DNA of 64,000 nt, from contig NWQR01000001.1 in assembly GCA_002798275.1 (NCBI GenBank), positions 372,001-436,000 on the forward strand, read 5' to 3'. The stretch's first letter is position 1. Every line of letters starts with the position of its first letter. Origin of the DNA: Lysobacteraceae bacterium NML08-0793. GTDB taxonomy: Bacteria; Pseudomonadota; Gammaproteobacteria; Xanthomonadales; Xanthomonadaceae. Under the pieces are notes generated by a model. It was not told the DNA's origin, did not search any database, and saw nothing but the letters and a program-made list of their open reading frames with translations. This document shows, one piece after another, positions 43,467 through 52,745 of this stretch. The translations under genes were made by a program, and so were the position numbers.

Positions 43467-44158
43467 TAGCCCGGCTCCCCGGTTTCCAGCGCATAGCCCA
43501 AGCCACGATGGGTCTTGATGACCTCGAAATCCGCACCGGCATCGCGCAATTTGGCACGCAAGGTTTTGACATGCGTATCCACGGTGCGATCGCCACTGTC
43601 AGGCGCATCGCCCCATACCCGATCCATCAACTGCGCCCGGCTCAACACCGCACCGGGGCGCGCCAGCAAGGCCGCCATCAGACCGTATTCGTAACGAGTC
43701 AGCTCCAACAGACGCTGCTCAAAGCGGATGCGATGGCCGGCCTCGTCGATGGCAAAACGCCCATGCACCCGCCAGCCTTCAGATACCGGCGGCACAGGCG
43801 CGCTGCGGCGTAGCCTAGCGCGCACTCGCGCCACCAACTCGCGCGGCGAAAACGGCTTGGCCACATAGTCATCGCCGCCCAGCTCCAGCCCCAGCACCCG
43901 GTCAAGCTCGCCATCGCGCGCGGTCAGAAAAATCACCGGCACCTCACTTTCGGCGCGCAGCGCCCGGCAAACCTCGAAACCGCTGATATCCGGCAGCCCC
44001 ACATCCAAAATCAATACATCCACTCCCCCCTGACGCAAACGCGGCAACACCTGACCGCCCAGCATCAGATGCTCGGCCTGCCAGCCTTCGGCACGCAGGG
44101 CAAACAACACACTCTGGGCGATGGCGGTTTCGTCTTCGGCAAGCAAAATCAGCGGCAT
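43466..44158 (-). CDS. creB: Response regulator CreB
   Basis: CreB is an OmpR-type regulator that binds cre tags. The 230-residue product has a receiver domain (ILLAEDETAIAQS-like start as LILLAEDETAI, phospho-acceptor in LILDVGLPDISGFEVC, TARDGELDRVLGLELGGDDYV) and a winged-helix domain (LTRYEYGLMAALLARPGAVLS, then DRTVDTHVKTLRAKL). It is the first gene of creB-creC-creD; creA is not adjacent in this window. Confidence 0.94.
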   Translation of the reverse strand: MPLILLAEDETAIAQSVLFALRAEGWQAEHLMLGGQVLPRLRQGGVDVLILDVGLPDISGFEVCRALRAESEVPVIFLTARDGELDRVLGLELGGDDYVAKPFSPRELVARVRARLRRSAPVPPVSEGWRVHGRFAIDEAGHRIRFEQRLLELTRYEYGLMAALLARPGAVLSRAQLMDRVWGDAPDSGDRTVDTHVKTLRAKLRDAGADFEVIKTHRGLGYALETGEPG

Positions 44159-44312
44159 GGCAGGTCGAACTTGAAGGCTGTCGCCATTATGGCTTGTACG
44201 CAGAGCTGCGGCACTGGCAGGAGACTAAAGCGGGTGCGCAACCGGGCGCATATCCCGGTGTTGAGGCTCTACAAGAAGCCAAACTATTCAAAGCAAAAGC
44301 CGCTCATCCCAG

Positions 44313-44336
44313 CCTTCCCCCGCATGCGGGGGAAGG
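44313..44336. repeat. Perfect 24-base palindrome (REP-like) between creB and the TonB receptor gene
   Basis: CCTTCCCCCGCA and TGCGGGGGAAGG are exact reverse complements with no loop. Such GC-rich palindromes with CCTTC...GAAGG ends are common extragenic repeats in Xanthomonadaceae. Here it follows the 3' end of the TonB receptor gene and may also act as its terminator. Confidence 0.6.
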
Positions 44337-44354
44337 AGCCAGAACTGCGAGTTT

Positions 44355-47333
44355 TTAGTTTGCACCAAAGTTCATTTGGAAACCCATATACCAGCTGCGT
44401 CCGGCAAAGCCCTGACGACCGGAGGAACCGTTCAGCGAGCCACGCACCGGATCCGGATATTCATCGGCCAGATTGCGCACCCCGAAATACAGCCGGGTAT
44501 CGTCCTTAGGACGAAAGCCCACCTGGATATCGTGGTTGCGGAAGGATTTGACGAAGGGTCGGTCAATGTACTCATTCGCCATGGCACGCTGGGCATTGAT
44601 AAGCGGCGGGCGCAACGTGCTGCTGCTGAAATTGAAACCGTAGTTGGCATCCCAGCGTCCATATTGCCAGCCTAAGTCAAAGTTCACCACCCACTCTGGC
44701 GAAGATCCGCCAAGGTCGGTATTGAAAATGCCAAGCTCGTCGGTGACGACCGGCAGCAACGATTTCTGCACGTCCAGCCGATGAGTGCGGGTGGCATTGA
44801 GGCTGGTACGGAAAGTACCGGCACGTGTAGTCTCCAAGCTGTGATGCAGACTGAACTCGAACCCACTGGTGCGAATGGCCGCCACGTTGATATAGGAAAG
44901 CTCAACAAAGTTGGCAAAGCCGGTGGCTGGGTCTCGGCCAATCAGGCGGCAGAACGGATTATCCAAGGTCGGCGAGTCATAGCAAGCATTGAACAAACTC
45001 ATCTGGGTCGGACGTAGCACCGCGCCTTTCATACGGATATCGAAATAATCTAGGCTCACCACCAGATTGCTCACCCACGGCACTTGCCAGAGCACACCAT
45101 AGGTTCGGGTGCGGGCAGTTTCCTCCTCAAGATTGGGATTACCACCGCTGATGCCGGGAAAATAGGTGCCAAGCATCGGGTTGAAGCTCGCCGGGTCAAT
45201 CCCCAGTGCAGCCAGATCCGCGAAGCAGTTGGCACGACGGTATTCGGTGCCAAGATCCCAATTGGCCGGTGCGCAAGGATCGCGTGCACCGCCCATGCTG
45301 GCCGAAATCGCCCGGCGCGGCTCGAACAGCTCACCGATATTCGGCGCACGCACTGCCGAAGACCAGGTGCCACGCATAGTCACACCGGCAAGGGTTTCCC
45401 ACATCGCGCCGTACTTCCAAGTCTGGGTCACGCCGATCGTGGAGTAATCCGAGTAACGCCCTGCGGCATCAAGCTTCAGCATCTTCACCGCCGGGTGCAG
45501 GTCGCGGAACAGCGGCAGCGAGACTTCGACAAAGGCTTCACGCACACTGAACTCACCGCTCAAATCGCTGCCGTTGTTGAACGCCACCAAGCGGCTGGAA
45601 CCGGAGAATTCGTCAAAACCGTAGTCGGATTGCTCCTTGCGGTATTCGCCGCCCAGCACCACGTCAATCGGACCACCTTGCAGGTTGAAAAAGCCGCCGG
45701 TGTCACCTGCCAGATAGCCGTTTACCACCGTCTGCTTGTTGACGAGGCGGCTCTCGGTCGGCACCCAGATCCAGGCGATAGCCTCTTGGTTGACACTGTT
45801 GTCGCGGGTGAACGGATTGAACGGTACGCAGCCACTGCCCGGCCCCGGGGTGAAGGTCACCGGCCCCAGTGCAGTCACGAACGAGGTGGAGATGAAGTCA
45901 ATCGGCAGGCTATTGAAACTTGATGGATCAAGATTGCTGCGGCAGGTCACCTGCCCGGTCGCCGGATCAAGCACGGCATCCATCGCCGCCAGATAGCGGT
46001 CATACATGCGGTTGTTCTTGACCACATGGGTACGCTCTGAGCGGCCATGGTTGAGCGACAGGTCATAGCGCAGATACTGCCCCAAATCGCCCTGGGCACC
46101 GGTCAGAATGCGCCAAGATTTCTTGTCGATTTTGTCATCGCGGAAACCCGAATCCAGATCCCAACGGTTGAACATGATCGGGGCAGTGCCATTGATGCCA
46201 CCAAAGGCTTCCAGCACCGTGGCCGGCAGATAGGGGTTGTCGCGTTTAGCCTGGCTGCCCACGGTCAGCGAGTGCTGTTCGATGGAGCGGTTCTTGATAT
46301 CGGCGTAATGCAGGCTGATATAAGGGTGGAAAGCATCGCTGACTTCATAATCGGCTTTCAGCGTCAGCAGATTGCGCCGCGCCATCGGCCGGATACCTTG
46401 AGCAAACAGCAGCCAGTTGGGGATACCGTCACCACCGATTTCACCGGTACCACCAAAGCTACCGACATTCACCCCATGCTGGAACGGAGTGCCATCCCCA
46501 TTGAAACCGCCGGTGGGGTTGAACGGGTCAAAGCGTGCGCCGCCTTCGGTAAAGAAGGCTTCGCGCGTGCCCGACATCAGCACATAGCGTGGGTTGGGGC
46601 CGTTCAAATTGTTGACCTGCTCATGCACATCGGTACTGGATTGCTTGCGCGCAGTAGCCAGGGTCAGCGGTCGGCTGCCAAAGGTATAGCTCGCCGTGAC
46701 ATTGCCGCGACCTTCGGCAAAGTTGCGTCCGAAAGTAATGGCGTACTGCTGGTCGCGAAAGTCGCCGCGCTGGGCATCGCCATACTGGCCTTCAATCGCC
46801 AACCCCTCAAAATTGCGCTTTAGCACGAAGTTCACCACCCCGGTCACCGCATCGGCGCCGTAAATGGCCGAAGCGCCGCCGGTCAACACATCCACCCGCT
46901 CAATAAGCGCGGTGGGAATCACGTTCACATCCACTGCGCTGGTGCCGGAAAAACCACTGACAAAGCGATGACCATCCACCAGCACCAGGGTGCGGTTGGA
47001 GCCGAGATTGCGCAAGTTCAGCGCGCTTTCGCCATTGCTGACTTCGTTGTCGCCATCCGAGCCCACCAGCGCACCAACTTCGTTCACCACTTCCTGCACA
47101 TTGGTCTTGCCGCTATAGCCAATCGCTTCGCGATCGATGCTGGAAATCGGATTCGGAGTATCCATGTTCGGCGACTGGATACGCGAGCCGGTAACCACCA
47201 CTTTGTCGAGCGAGGCAGCAGAACTTTCCGCAGGCGGGTTTTCATCATTGTTCTTCGCCATGACAGGCGCAGCAAAGGTGATACCGGCCAATGCCAATGC
47301 AACGGCATTGGCTAACAAACAAGGTTTGGGCAT
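44355..47333 (-). CDS. TonB-dependent receptor (large, Oar/CirA-like)
   Basis: The 992-residue protein has a signal peptide (ANAVALALAGITFAAPVMA) and a TonB-box-like region (LDKVVVTGSRIQ). The plug domain contains EVVNEVGALVGSDG, VDGHRFVSGFSGTSAVDVN and DVLTGGASAIYGADAVTGV. A long barrel ends YMGFQMNFGAN. These features match the large receptors of Xanthomonadaceae used for nutrients such as peptides or glycans; the substrate is unknown. Its start lies two bases after the stop of the cyclophilin gene, with AGGAGT as ribosome binding site, so the two genes are translationally coupled. Confidence 0.92.
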   Translation of the reverse strand: MPKPCLLANAVALALAGITFAAPVMAKNNDENPPAESSAASLDKVVVTGSRIQSPNMDTPNPISSIDREAIGYSGKTNVQEVVNEVGALVGSDGDNEVSNGESALNLRNLGSNRTLVLVDGHRFVSGFSGTSAVDVNVIPTALIERVDVLTGGASAIYGADAVTGVVNFVLKRNFEGLAIEGQYGDAQRGDFRDQQYAITFGRNFAEGRGNVTASYTFGSRPLTLATARKQSSTDVHEQVNNLNGPNPRYVLMSGTREAFFTEGGARFDPFNPTGGFNGDGTPFQHGVNVGSFGGTGEIGGDGIPNWLLFAQGIRPMARRNLLTLKADYEVSDAFHPYISLHYADIKNRSIEQHSLTVGSQAKRDNPYLPATVLEAFGGINGTAPIMFNRWDLDSGFRDDKIDKKSWRILTGAQGDLGQYLRYDLSLNHGRSERTHVVKNNRMYDRYLAAMDAVLDPATGQVTCRSNLDPSSFNSLPIDFISTSFVTALGPVTFTPGPGSGCVPFNPFTRDNSVNQEAIAWIWVPTESRLVNKQTVVNGYLAGDTGGFFNLQGGPIDVVLGGEYRKEQSDYGFDEFSGSSRLVAFNNGSDLSGEFSVREAFVEVSLPLFRDLHPAVKMLKLDAAGRYSDYSTIGVTQTWKYGAMWETLAGVTMRGTWSSAVRAPNIGELFEPRRAISASMGGARDPCAPANWDLGTEYRRANCFADLAALGIDPASFNPMLGTYFPGISGGNPNLEEETARTRTYGVLWQVPWVSNLVVSLDYFDIRMKGAVLRPTQMSLFNACYDSPTLDNPFCRLIGRDPATGFANFVELSYINVAAIRTSGFEFSLHHSLETTRAGTFRTSLNATRTHRLDVQKSLLPVVTDELGIFNTDLGGSSPEWVVNFDLGWQYGRWDANYGFNFSSSTLRPPLINAQRAMANEYIDRPFVKSFRNHDIQVGFRPKDDTRLYFGVRNLADEYPDPVRGSLNGSSGRQGFAGRSWYMGFQMNFGAN

Positions 47334-47335
47334 GG

Positions 47336-48061
47336 CTAGTTACTCCTGTCAGGGTTGGGAGATTGGCGAGTGATGGAAATGATGCGTACTGGCTCGTCCA
47401 GCATTTGCCCCTGGACATAGCCTTCCGTCGTGGCTGCATTGGCGCTTGAGGCATGGATTTTTCTCACCACATCCATTCCCTCCAGCACCTGCCCAAACAC
47501 CGCAAAGCCCTGTTTGTCCGGGTTGCGTGCGCCGCCTGTATCCAGCACCGGGTTTTCACCTATGGAAACAAAAAATTCCGCCTGTGCCGTACCCGGCTCA
47601 AGCCGTGCCATCGACAACGCACCATCGATATGGCGCAGGCCAGTTTGGTCGGTGGTTTCGTGCGCAATCGGCGGGAAGGGCGAGGACTTTCCATCGGCCA
47701 CATCCGGCCTTGAAAGCCCCCCCTGAATCACATTGATGGTGGCCGGGTTGCGGTCATTGTCCGGGCGCACGGTGCGATAAAAGCTGGCATCGTTATAGGC
47801 CTTGGCATCGACCAGACGCAAAAAATTGCCAGCAGTAATCGGTGCCTTGCCCGGATATACCACCCACAGCATGGCACCTTCTGAAGTCTCCACCACCAGC
47901 TGCACTTCTTCTTCGACGCCTCCTGCAGAGGCAGATTCACCGCGCCTGTCGGGGCTCGTTGCCGCGCAAGCTGCAAGCCCTGCGGCCATCAACAGCACCC
48001 CCGCCCATCTGAACGTTTGAATGGAAAACCGCCACGCTGCATTTGAAGCCACGAACGACAT
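47336..48061 (-). CDS. Cyclophilin-type peptidyl-prolyl isomerase lipoprotein
   Basis: The 241-residue product has a signal peptide ending in a lipobox (LLMAAGLAAC), so it should be anchored to a membrane facing the periplasm. The cyclophilin domain shows VETSEGAMLWVVYPGKAPITAGNFLRLVD (beginning near 55), NVIQGG, QAEFFVSIGEN and GFAVFGQVLEGMDVV. ATG 48061 is chosen for the adjacent GGGAGAG and the intact signal peptide. It precedes the large TonB receptor by two bases; a folding role for that receptor during export is plausible. Confidence 0.88.
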   Translation of the reverse strand: MSFVASNAAWRFSIQTFRWAGVLLMAAGLAACAATSPDRRGESASAGGVEEEVQLVVETSEGAMLWVVYPGKAPITAGNFLRLVDAKAYNDASFYRTVRPDNDRNPATINVIQGGLSRPDVADGKSSPFPPIAHETTDQTGLRHIDGALSMARLEPGTAQAEFFVSIGENPVLDTGGARNPDKQGFAVFGQVLEGMDVVRKIHASSANAATTEGYVQGQMLDEPVRIISITRQSPNPDRSN

Positions 48062-48217
48062 TACACTCTCCCAAAGGCTTGGCCATTGCACACCGATTTG
48101 AACCGGCGAGGCGTCCATGTCTTGACCTCTGATGGCTTGAGCATGCAACAAAGCCAGTATGCACTGCAACCGTTTTTGAATATTTTTTTAACACACGCCA
48201 GCGCATGGTGAAGCGTC

Positions 48218-48226
48218 TGCTATAGC
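48218..48226 (+). promoter_or_regulatory. Possible extended -10 promoter for rlmJ
   Basis: TGCTATAGC has the extended -10 TG and the first four -10 bases; initiation near 48233 would give a 24-base leader. No clear -35 is seen. Confidence 0.35.
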
Positions 48227-48256
48227 ATTCACGCCCCGCCGCCACTGTTTTAAGCC

Positions 48257-49108
48257 ATGAACTATCGCCACGGTTTTCACGCCGGCAATCATGCCGATGT
48301 CATCAAGCACATCGCGTTGCTGGCGCTTTGCGATGCGCTGACCGCCAAGCCTGCGGCCTGTTTTGCGCTGGACACCCATGCCGGGCGCGGGCTGTACTGG
48401 CTGGATGCCGATGAGGCGCGGCGTACCGGCGAAGCCGAAGGCGGTATCGCCTGCCTCGTTTCGGGCAAAGATGCGTTGATTGACCACTATCTGGCCGCCG
48501 TCGCGGCCTGCCGGGCGCAGCACGGGGAAACGGCTTATCCCGGCTCGCCGTGGCTCTTGGCACATGCGTTGCGCGCGCAAGACCGGATTGCCGCCTGCGA
48601 ATTGCAGACCGACGAAGCGACCGCATTGCGCCAGCATTTTGCTGCCGAGCCACGGCTGCATGTGCATCACCGCGATGGCTATGCGGCGATGAAGGCATTG
48701 CTGCCGCCGCGTGATGGCGCCACCCGGCTGAACCGGGGACTGGTCTTGATTGATCCGCCTTACGAAGCGCAACTGGCCGAGTTTGATACCGCACTGGCCG
48801 CCATCGGCGATGCACTGGAACGCTGGCCGCAGGGGATTTATGCGCTGTGGTATCCCATCAAGCAGGGACGTGCGCTGGCCGCTTTCATGCGCCGTGCCGC
48901 CGCCCTGTCGGCCAAGTCGGCGCTGGTTTGCGAGCTGCTGGTGCGCCCGGATGTCTCGCCGCTGCGCATGAATGGCAGCGGGATGATGATCTGGAACGCC
49001 CCCTGGCAGCTGGATCTACGCCTGCAACCGGCATTCGCTGCGCTTGCCCAGACACTGGGCGAAAACGGCCAGGGTCGCAGCCGGGCGGAATGGCTGAAGC
49101 AGAGTTAG
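48257..49108 (+). CDS. rlmJ: 23S rRNA (adenine-2030-N6)-methyltransferase
   Basis: RlmJ methylates A2030 of 23S rRNA using SAM. The 283-residue product begins MNYRHGFHAGNHADVIKHI. It has the SAM-binding LDTHAGRGLYWLD near residues 41-53 and the catalytic LIDPPYEAQ motif near 168, and ends NGSGMMIWNAPWQLD... as in the family. It stands alone, divergent from the cyclophilin lipoprotein gene. Confidence 0.95.
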   Translation: MNYRHGFHAGNHADVIKHIALLALCDALTAKPAACFALDTHAGRGLYWLDADEARRTGEAEGGIACLVSGKDALIDHYLAAVAACRAQHGETAYPGSPWLLAHALRAQDRIAACELQTDEATALRQHFAAEPRLHVHHRDGYAAMKALLPPRDGATRLNRGLVLIDPPYEAQLAEFDTALAAIGDALERWPQGIYALWYPIKQGRALAAFMRRAAALSAKSALVCELLVRPDVSPLRMNGSGMMIWNAPWQLDLRLQPAFAALAQTLGENGQGRSRAEWLKQS

Positions 49109-49227
49109 GGCTTTCGGGCTGTTGCTTTTGTTTTTTCGTCTTGCGCCGACCCGCCAAGCGACGCTGCCGACAATGACGAAGCTGGCACAGGCCATACCGC
49201 TGACACAAACCGCATTTGAGTCGGCGT

Positions 49228-49830
49228 TTACAACCACCCCTTTTGCCAGGCGATGCGATAGGCCTCGACGCGGTTGGCGACACCGAGCTTGCTGATTGCT
49301 TCGGACAGGTAATTGCGCACCGTGCCGGGCGAGAGTTCGAGTTCTCGGGCGATGACCTTATTGCTCAAACCTTCGCCTGCCATGCGCAGGATTTGTCGCT
49401 CGCGTTCGGTCAATGGATCAGGCGCCTGCCAAGCTTCCAGTGCCAGTTGCGGCTCGATGGCGCGCCTCCCCTGCATCACCTGTCGCAGCGCATCGGTGAG
49501 TTTTTCCATCGGTGCATCTTTCAGCAAATAGCCCTGCACACCGGCATCCAGTGCGCGGCGCAAAAAGCCCGCACGGGCGAAAGTGGTGATGATGACCACC
49601 TTTGCCGCCACGCTGTTTTCGGCAAGGCGCTGCGCCAGCGCAAGGCCGGAAAGCCGGGGCATTTCGATATCGGTCAGGACGATATCCACGGCCTGCGTTT
49701 GCAGCGCCTGCCAGGCGGCCTCGCCATCGGCCACGCTGGCAACCACTTCGATATCCGGCTCCAGATTCAAAAGCGCGGTCATTGCTTCGCGCAGCAGGGT
49801 TTGGTCTTCGGCCAGCAACACCCGAATCAT
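49228..49830 (-). CDS. LuxR/NarL-type response regulator (DesR-like)
   Basis: The 200-residue protein has a receiver domain (RVLLAEDQTLLREAMTALL, phospho-acceptor in IVLTDIEMPRLSGLALA) and a C-terminal LuxR helix-turn-helix (LTEREREILRMAGEGLSNK, ARELELSPGTVRNYL). It resembles DesR. It overlaps its kinase gene by four bases and ends the four-gene ABC-exporter operon, so the exporter is its most likely target. Confidence 0.92.
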   Translation of the reverse strand: MIRVLLAEDQTLLREAMTALLNLEPDIEVVASVADGEAAWQALQTQAVDIVLTDIEMPRLSGLALAQRLAENSVAAKVVIITTFARAGFLRRALDAGVQGYLLKDAPMEKLTDALRQVMQGRRAIEPQLALEAWQAPDPLTERERQILRMAGEGLSNKVIARELELSPGTVRNYLSEAISKLGVANRVEAYRIAWQKGWL

Positions 49831-50969
49831 GCGGCCGCCCTCATCGGTAATTTCAGACAGAGATGGGTGCCACGTCCCTTGGCCGATTCAATCTGCAACT
49901 CACCGCCAAGCGCTTGGATACGCTCGGCCATACCGGCCAAACCATTACCATGCCGGGTGATGCCACCACGGCCATCATCGGCAATGCTCATCACCGCCTG
50001 CTGGCTGTCTTCGTCATGCGTGAGCCGCACCCGCACCTGTCCGGCGCGCGCATGACGCTGCACATTGGTAATCGCCTCGCGCAGCCCCAGCGCCAGGACG
50101 GTTTCGTGTTCGGCTGCAAGTGGCAGCTCGTCGATTTCGCTCTGCATCTGGATGCCTTCCATCTCCATCAGGATTTTTGCCGATGCCAGCTCGGCCGCCA
50201 GCATCGCGCTGCGAATGCCGCTGACAGCTTCGCGCATTTGCGCCAATGCGTCGCGGGCGATGCCTGCCACCTGCTGCATTTGCTCGGCGGCGGCCTGACT
50301 GTTTTTGTCTGCCAGCCGCTGCGCCAACTCGGCCTTCAGCGCCACGGTGGAAAGAGTTTGTCCAAGGCTGTCGTGCAAGTCGCGGCCAATGCGCTCACGC
50401 TCGGCCATGCCCGCCAGCCGCCGCACTTCGTCCTGACTCAACTTCAGTGCCGCCTGCTCACGCGCACGCTGCTGCTCCAGTGTGTTGAAGGTAAATATCG
50501 TGATCCCGAGCAAAGCCACCATGCCAACATGCAGCCCCACCCATGCCGCCGGGTAGTTCTGCCAAACCCAAACGCCATAAAGCGCCAGCATCAGCAGCAG
50601 CGCCACCAATTTGCCGCGCAGGCTGCCGGGCAGATACGCCAGCAAGGCGCCGGCATAAATCACATAGGTATTGGCAAAAGCATTCCAGCGCAGCAGCCCG
50701 ATGCCAAGTGCAAACACCCCGGCCACCGCCCAGGGCTGATGGCGCCTATTGCCATGCAGCGCGACAAAATACAGCGGCAAGAACAAGGCGATGGAAAGCC
50801 CGGTTGCCCCCCAGTAAAACGGCATTGACATCCGGCGGCCATCGCCGCCACCAAACCAGTGCAGCAAAAGCGGCGCGAACAAAAAAGCCAGATAGACCAA
50901 GCTCAGCAGCGGCTCCCAACCATGCTGGCGGATGTAGTTTTGCAGTCGATTGGACAAAACGGTTTTCAT
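49827..50969 (-). CDS. Sensor histidine kinase (DesK-like, HisKA_3)
   Basis: The 380-residue product has about five N-terminal membrane helices (residues 20-165) and the HisKA_3 phosphorylation motif RDLHDSLGQTLSTVALKAEL near 207. The ATP-binding region follows (ALREAITNVQRHARAG, DDGRGG, GNGLAGMAERIQALGG). ATG 50969 gives a proper start 11 bases after the ABC permease gene; the frame further upstream is not conserved. DesK-type kinases sense membrane state or peptides. Confidence 0.9.
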   Translation of the reverse strand: MKTVLSNRLQNYIRQHGWEPLLSLVYLAFLFAPLLLHWFGGGDGRRMSMPFYWGATGLSIALFLPLYFVALHGNRRHQPWAVAGVFALGIGLLRWNAFANTYVIYAGALLAYLPGSLRGKLVALLLMLALYGVWVWQNYPAAWVGLHVGMVALLGITIFTFNTLEQQRAREQAALKLSQDEVRRLAGMAERERIGRDLHDSLGQTLSTVALKAELAQRLADKNSQAAAEQMQQVAGIARDALAQMREAVSGIRSAMLAAELASAKILMEMEGIQMQSEIDELPLAAEHETVLALGLREAITNVQRHARAGQVRVRLTHDEDSQQAVMSIADDGRGGITRHGNGLAGMAERIQALGGELQIESAKGRGTHLCLKLPMRAAA

Positions 50970-50980
50970 CAGCAACAAGC

Positions 50981-51745
50981 CTAGCGCATGTACAGACGAC
51001 GGATCGCCGGTACGGCAAACAGCATGGTGGTCAGCAACAAAACCCCCACATGCAGCCAGACGGATTTTTCGCTGCCAAGATTCAGTGCCTCCTGCGCCAA
51101 TTGCGCTAGGTGATACAGCGGCCACAGCCCAGCGGTATCGCCCACCCAGTCCGGCAGCATCGACAACGGCATCCACAAACCGGACAAAAATGCCATCGGC
51201 AAAAACACTAGATTGATAATCGCCACCGCGCCATTGGCACCGGCAAGGCTGCCGAGGAATACCCCCATTGCGGCAAACGGCAAGGCGCCCAAGGTATGCA
51301 CCGTCGCAAGCCGCAGCGATTGGGCGGGCGTCAACACCGCATCGGTCAAGGCCAGTGCCAAAAGCTGCATCAGGAGGCTGATGATGAGGGCAAACAGCAT
51401 CGCTGCCCCGAGCTTGGCAAACAGCACCGCCGACATCGGCATCGGCATCACTCGGCGCAGGCGCATCAAGCCGTTTTCACGCTCGCCGGCAATGCCAAGC
51501 CCGACCCCGAACAGCGCTGCCATCGCCGAGCCAAACACGCCATAGTTGGCCAGCATATAGGTCGCACTGCGGGCACGACCATCACCCAAAATCACCGCGA
51601 ACATCAAAAAGAAACACAGCGGAAACAACAAGGTCGGCAGGTAGTACGACGGGGTGCGAAAGGCACGCCTGCATTCGTTAGCAAACTCCAGCCAATAAAT
51701 GCGCGATAGCGATACCGTGGCGGTGTTGTGCACCATCGTGTTCAT
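50981..51745 (-). CDS. ABC-2 type transporter permease
   Basis: The 254-residue protein has six hydrophobic segments typical of ABC-2 permeases (PTLLFPLCFFLMFAVIL, FGSAMAALFGVGLGIAGERE, LPMAFLSGLWMPLSMLPDWV). It is the membrane part of the exporter encoded with the ATPase upstream (12-base gap). The exported substrate is unknown; antibiotics or lipids are typical for DesKR-linked exporters. Confidence 0.9.
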   Translation of the reverse strand: MNTMVHNTATVSLSRIYWLEFANECRRAFRTPSYYLPTLLFPLCFFLMFAVILGDGRARSATYMLANYGVFGSAMAALFGVGLGIAGERENGLMRLRRVMPMPMSAVLFAKLGAAMLFALIISLLMQLLALALTDAVLTPAQSLRLATVHTLGALPFAAMGVFLGSLAGANGAVAIINLVFLPMAFLSGLWMPLSMLPDWVGDTAGLWPLYHLAQLAQEALNLGSEKSVWLHVGVLLLTTMLFAVPAIRRLYMR

Positions 51746-51757
51746 TGTGCGGTCTCC

Positions 51758-52636
51758 TCAAGTCAAAGCAAGAAAGGCATCGGCAAGGCTCGGGCGGGTA
51801 ACTTCCAGCGCGGCCAGCGACGTGTCCGCCGCCATCAGGCGCGGCAATACTTTCAGAGCGTCCGTCGTGGCAATCAGCGCCTGTCCGGCCTCATCGCGGC
51901 TGGCCGCCACCACCTCCGGCCACTGCGCCACATCGGCCATGTCCAAACGGGTTTGGCAGCGGATTTTCTGCAAGGCCACCCGACTGCGGATTGCATCAAC
52001 CGTGCCCTCGGCCACCACTTGTCCGGCCTCCAGCAGCACAACCCGGTCGGCAAGCATCTCAGCTTCTTCCAGATAATGCGTGGTCAGTACGATCGCCGTG
52101 CCGCGCTGGCGCAGCTCGCCGATGGCCGACCACAAACGGCGGCGCGCGTCGATATCCAAGCCAGTTGTCGGCTCGTCCAGAAACAGCACCTCCGGGTTGC
52201 CACATAGTGCCAAGGCAAACTGCACCCGGCGCTGCTGACCGCCGGAAAGCTGCTTGTAACGGCGATTTTCCAGCCCCTCCAGCCCGGCCAGCCGCAGACA
52301 TTCTTCCAGCGCCATCGGCTGCGGATAACAGGCGCGGCTGACGGCGAGCAGCTCCTGCACGGTGGAGGCTTCCGGCAGATTCGCGCTTTGCAGCATCACG
52401 CCGATGCGACGGCGCTGCGCCAGCATCCCCGGCATCTTGCCGAACAATTGCACGCAACCGGACTGCGCGCGCTCAAGTCCCAACCACAACGCCACCGCCG
52501 TGCTCTTGCCCGCCCCGTTGCGTCCCAGCACCGCCAGCACTTCCGCACTACGCAGCGATATATCCAGCCCGTTCAATGCCTGCACTGCGCCATAGCTTTT
52601 ATGCACGTTTTCAAGCTGCGCCAACACCTGCTGCAT
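51758..52636 (-). CDS. ABC transporter ATP-binding protein
   Basis: The 292-residue product has Walker A LGRNGAGKST near residues 38-47, the ABC signature QLSGGQQRRVQFALAL near 132, and Walker B VLFLDEPTTGLD near 154. HYLEEAEMLADRV supplies the switch His, followed by a C-terminal DrrA-like domain. ATG 52636 has GAGGA upstream and gives the family start; an ATG at 52660 is possible but lacks a ribosome binding site. It is the first gene of the exporter/two-component operon. Confidence 0.92.
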   Translation of the reverse strand: MQQVLAQLENVHKSYGAVQALNGLDISLRSAEVLAVLGRNGAGKSTAVALWLGLERAQSGCVQLFGKMPGMLAQRRRIGVMLQSANLPEASTVQELLAVSRACYPQPMALEECLRLAGLEGLENRRYKQLSGGQQRRVQFALALCGNPEVLFLDEPTTGLDIDARRRLWSAIGELRQRGTAIVLTTHYLEEAEMLADRVVLLEAGQVVAEGTVDAIRSRVALQKIRCQTRLDMADVAQWPEVVAASRDEAGQALIATTDALKVLPRLMAADTSLAALEVTRPSLADAFLALT

Positions 52637-52745
52637 GGTTCTGTCCTCGCTGATTGCCATGCCGACAGCTTGCGGGCTTGCCCCGACAAATTGCAGTGGC
52701 CAAGCGCAGGCTCGGCATATGACAGATGTCAGGTGCCGACCTAGT

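Noticed and set aside
44180-44300. Possible small RNA or tRNA-like sequence upstream of creB
   Set aside because: No cloverleaf, CCA-type end or promoter-terminator pair could be found; only the palindrome at 44313-44336 is supported.
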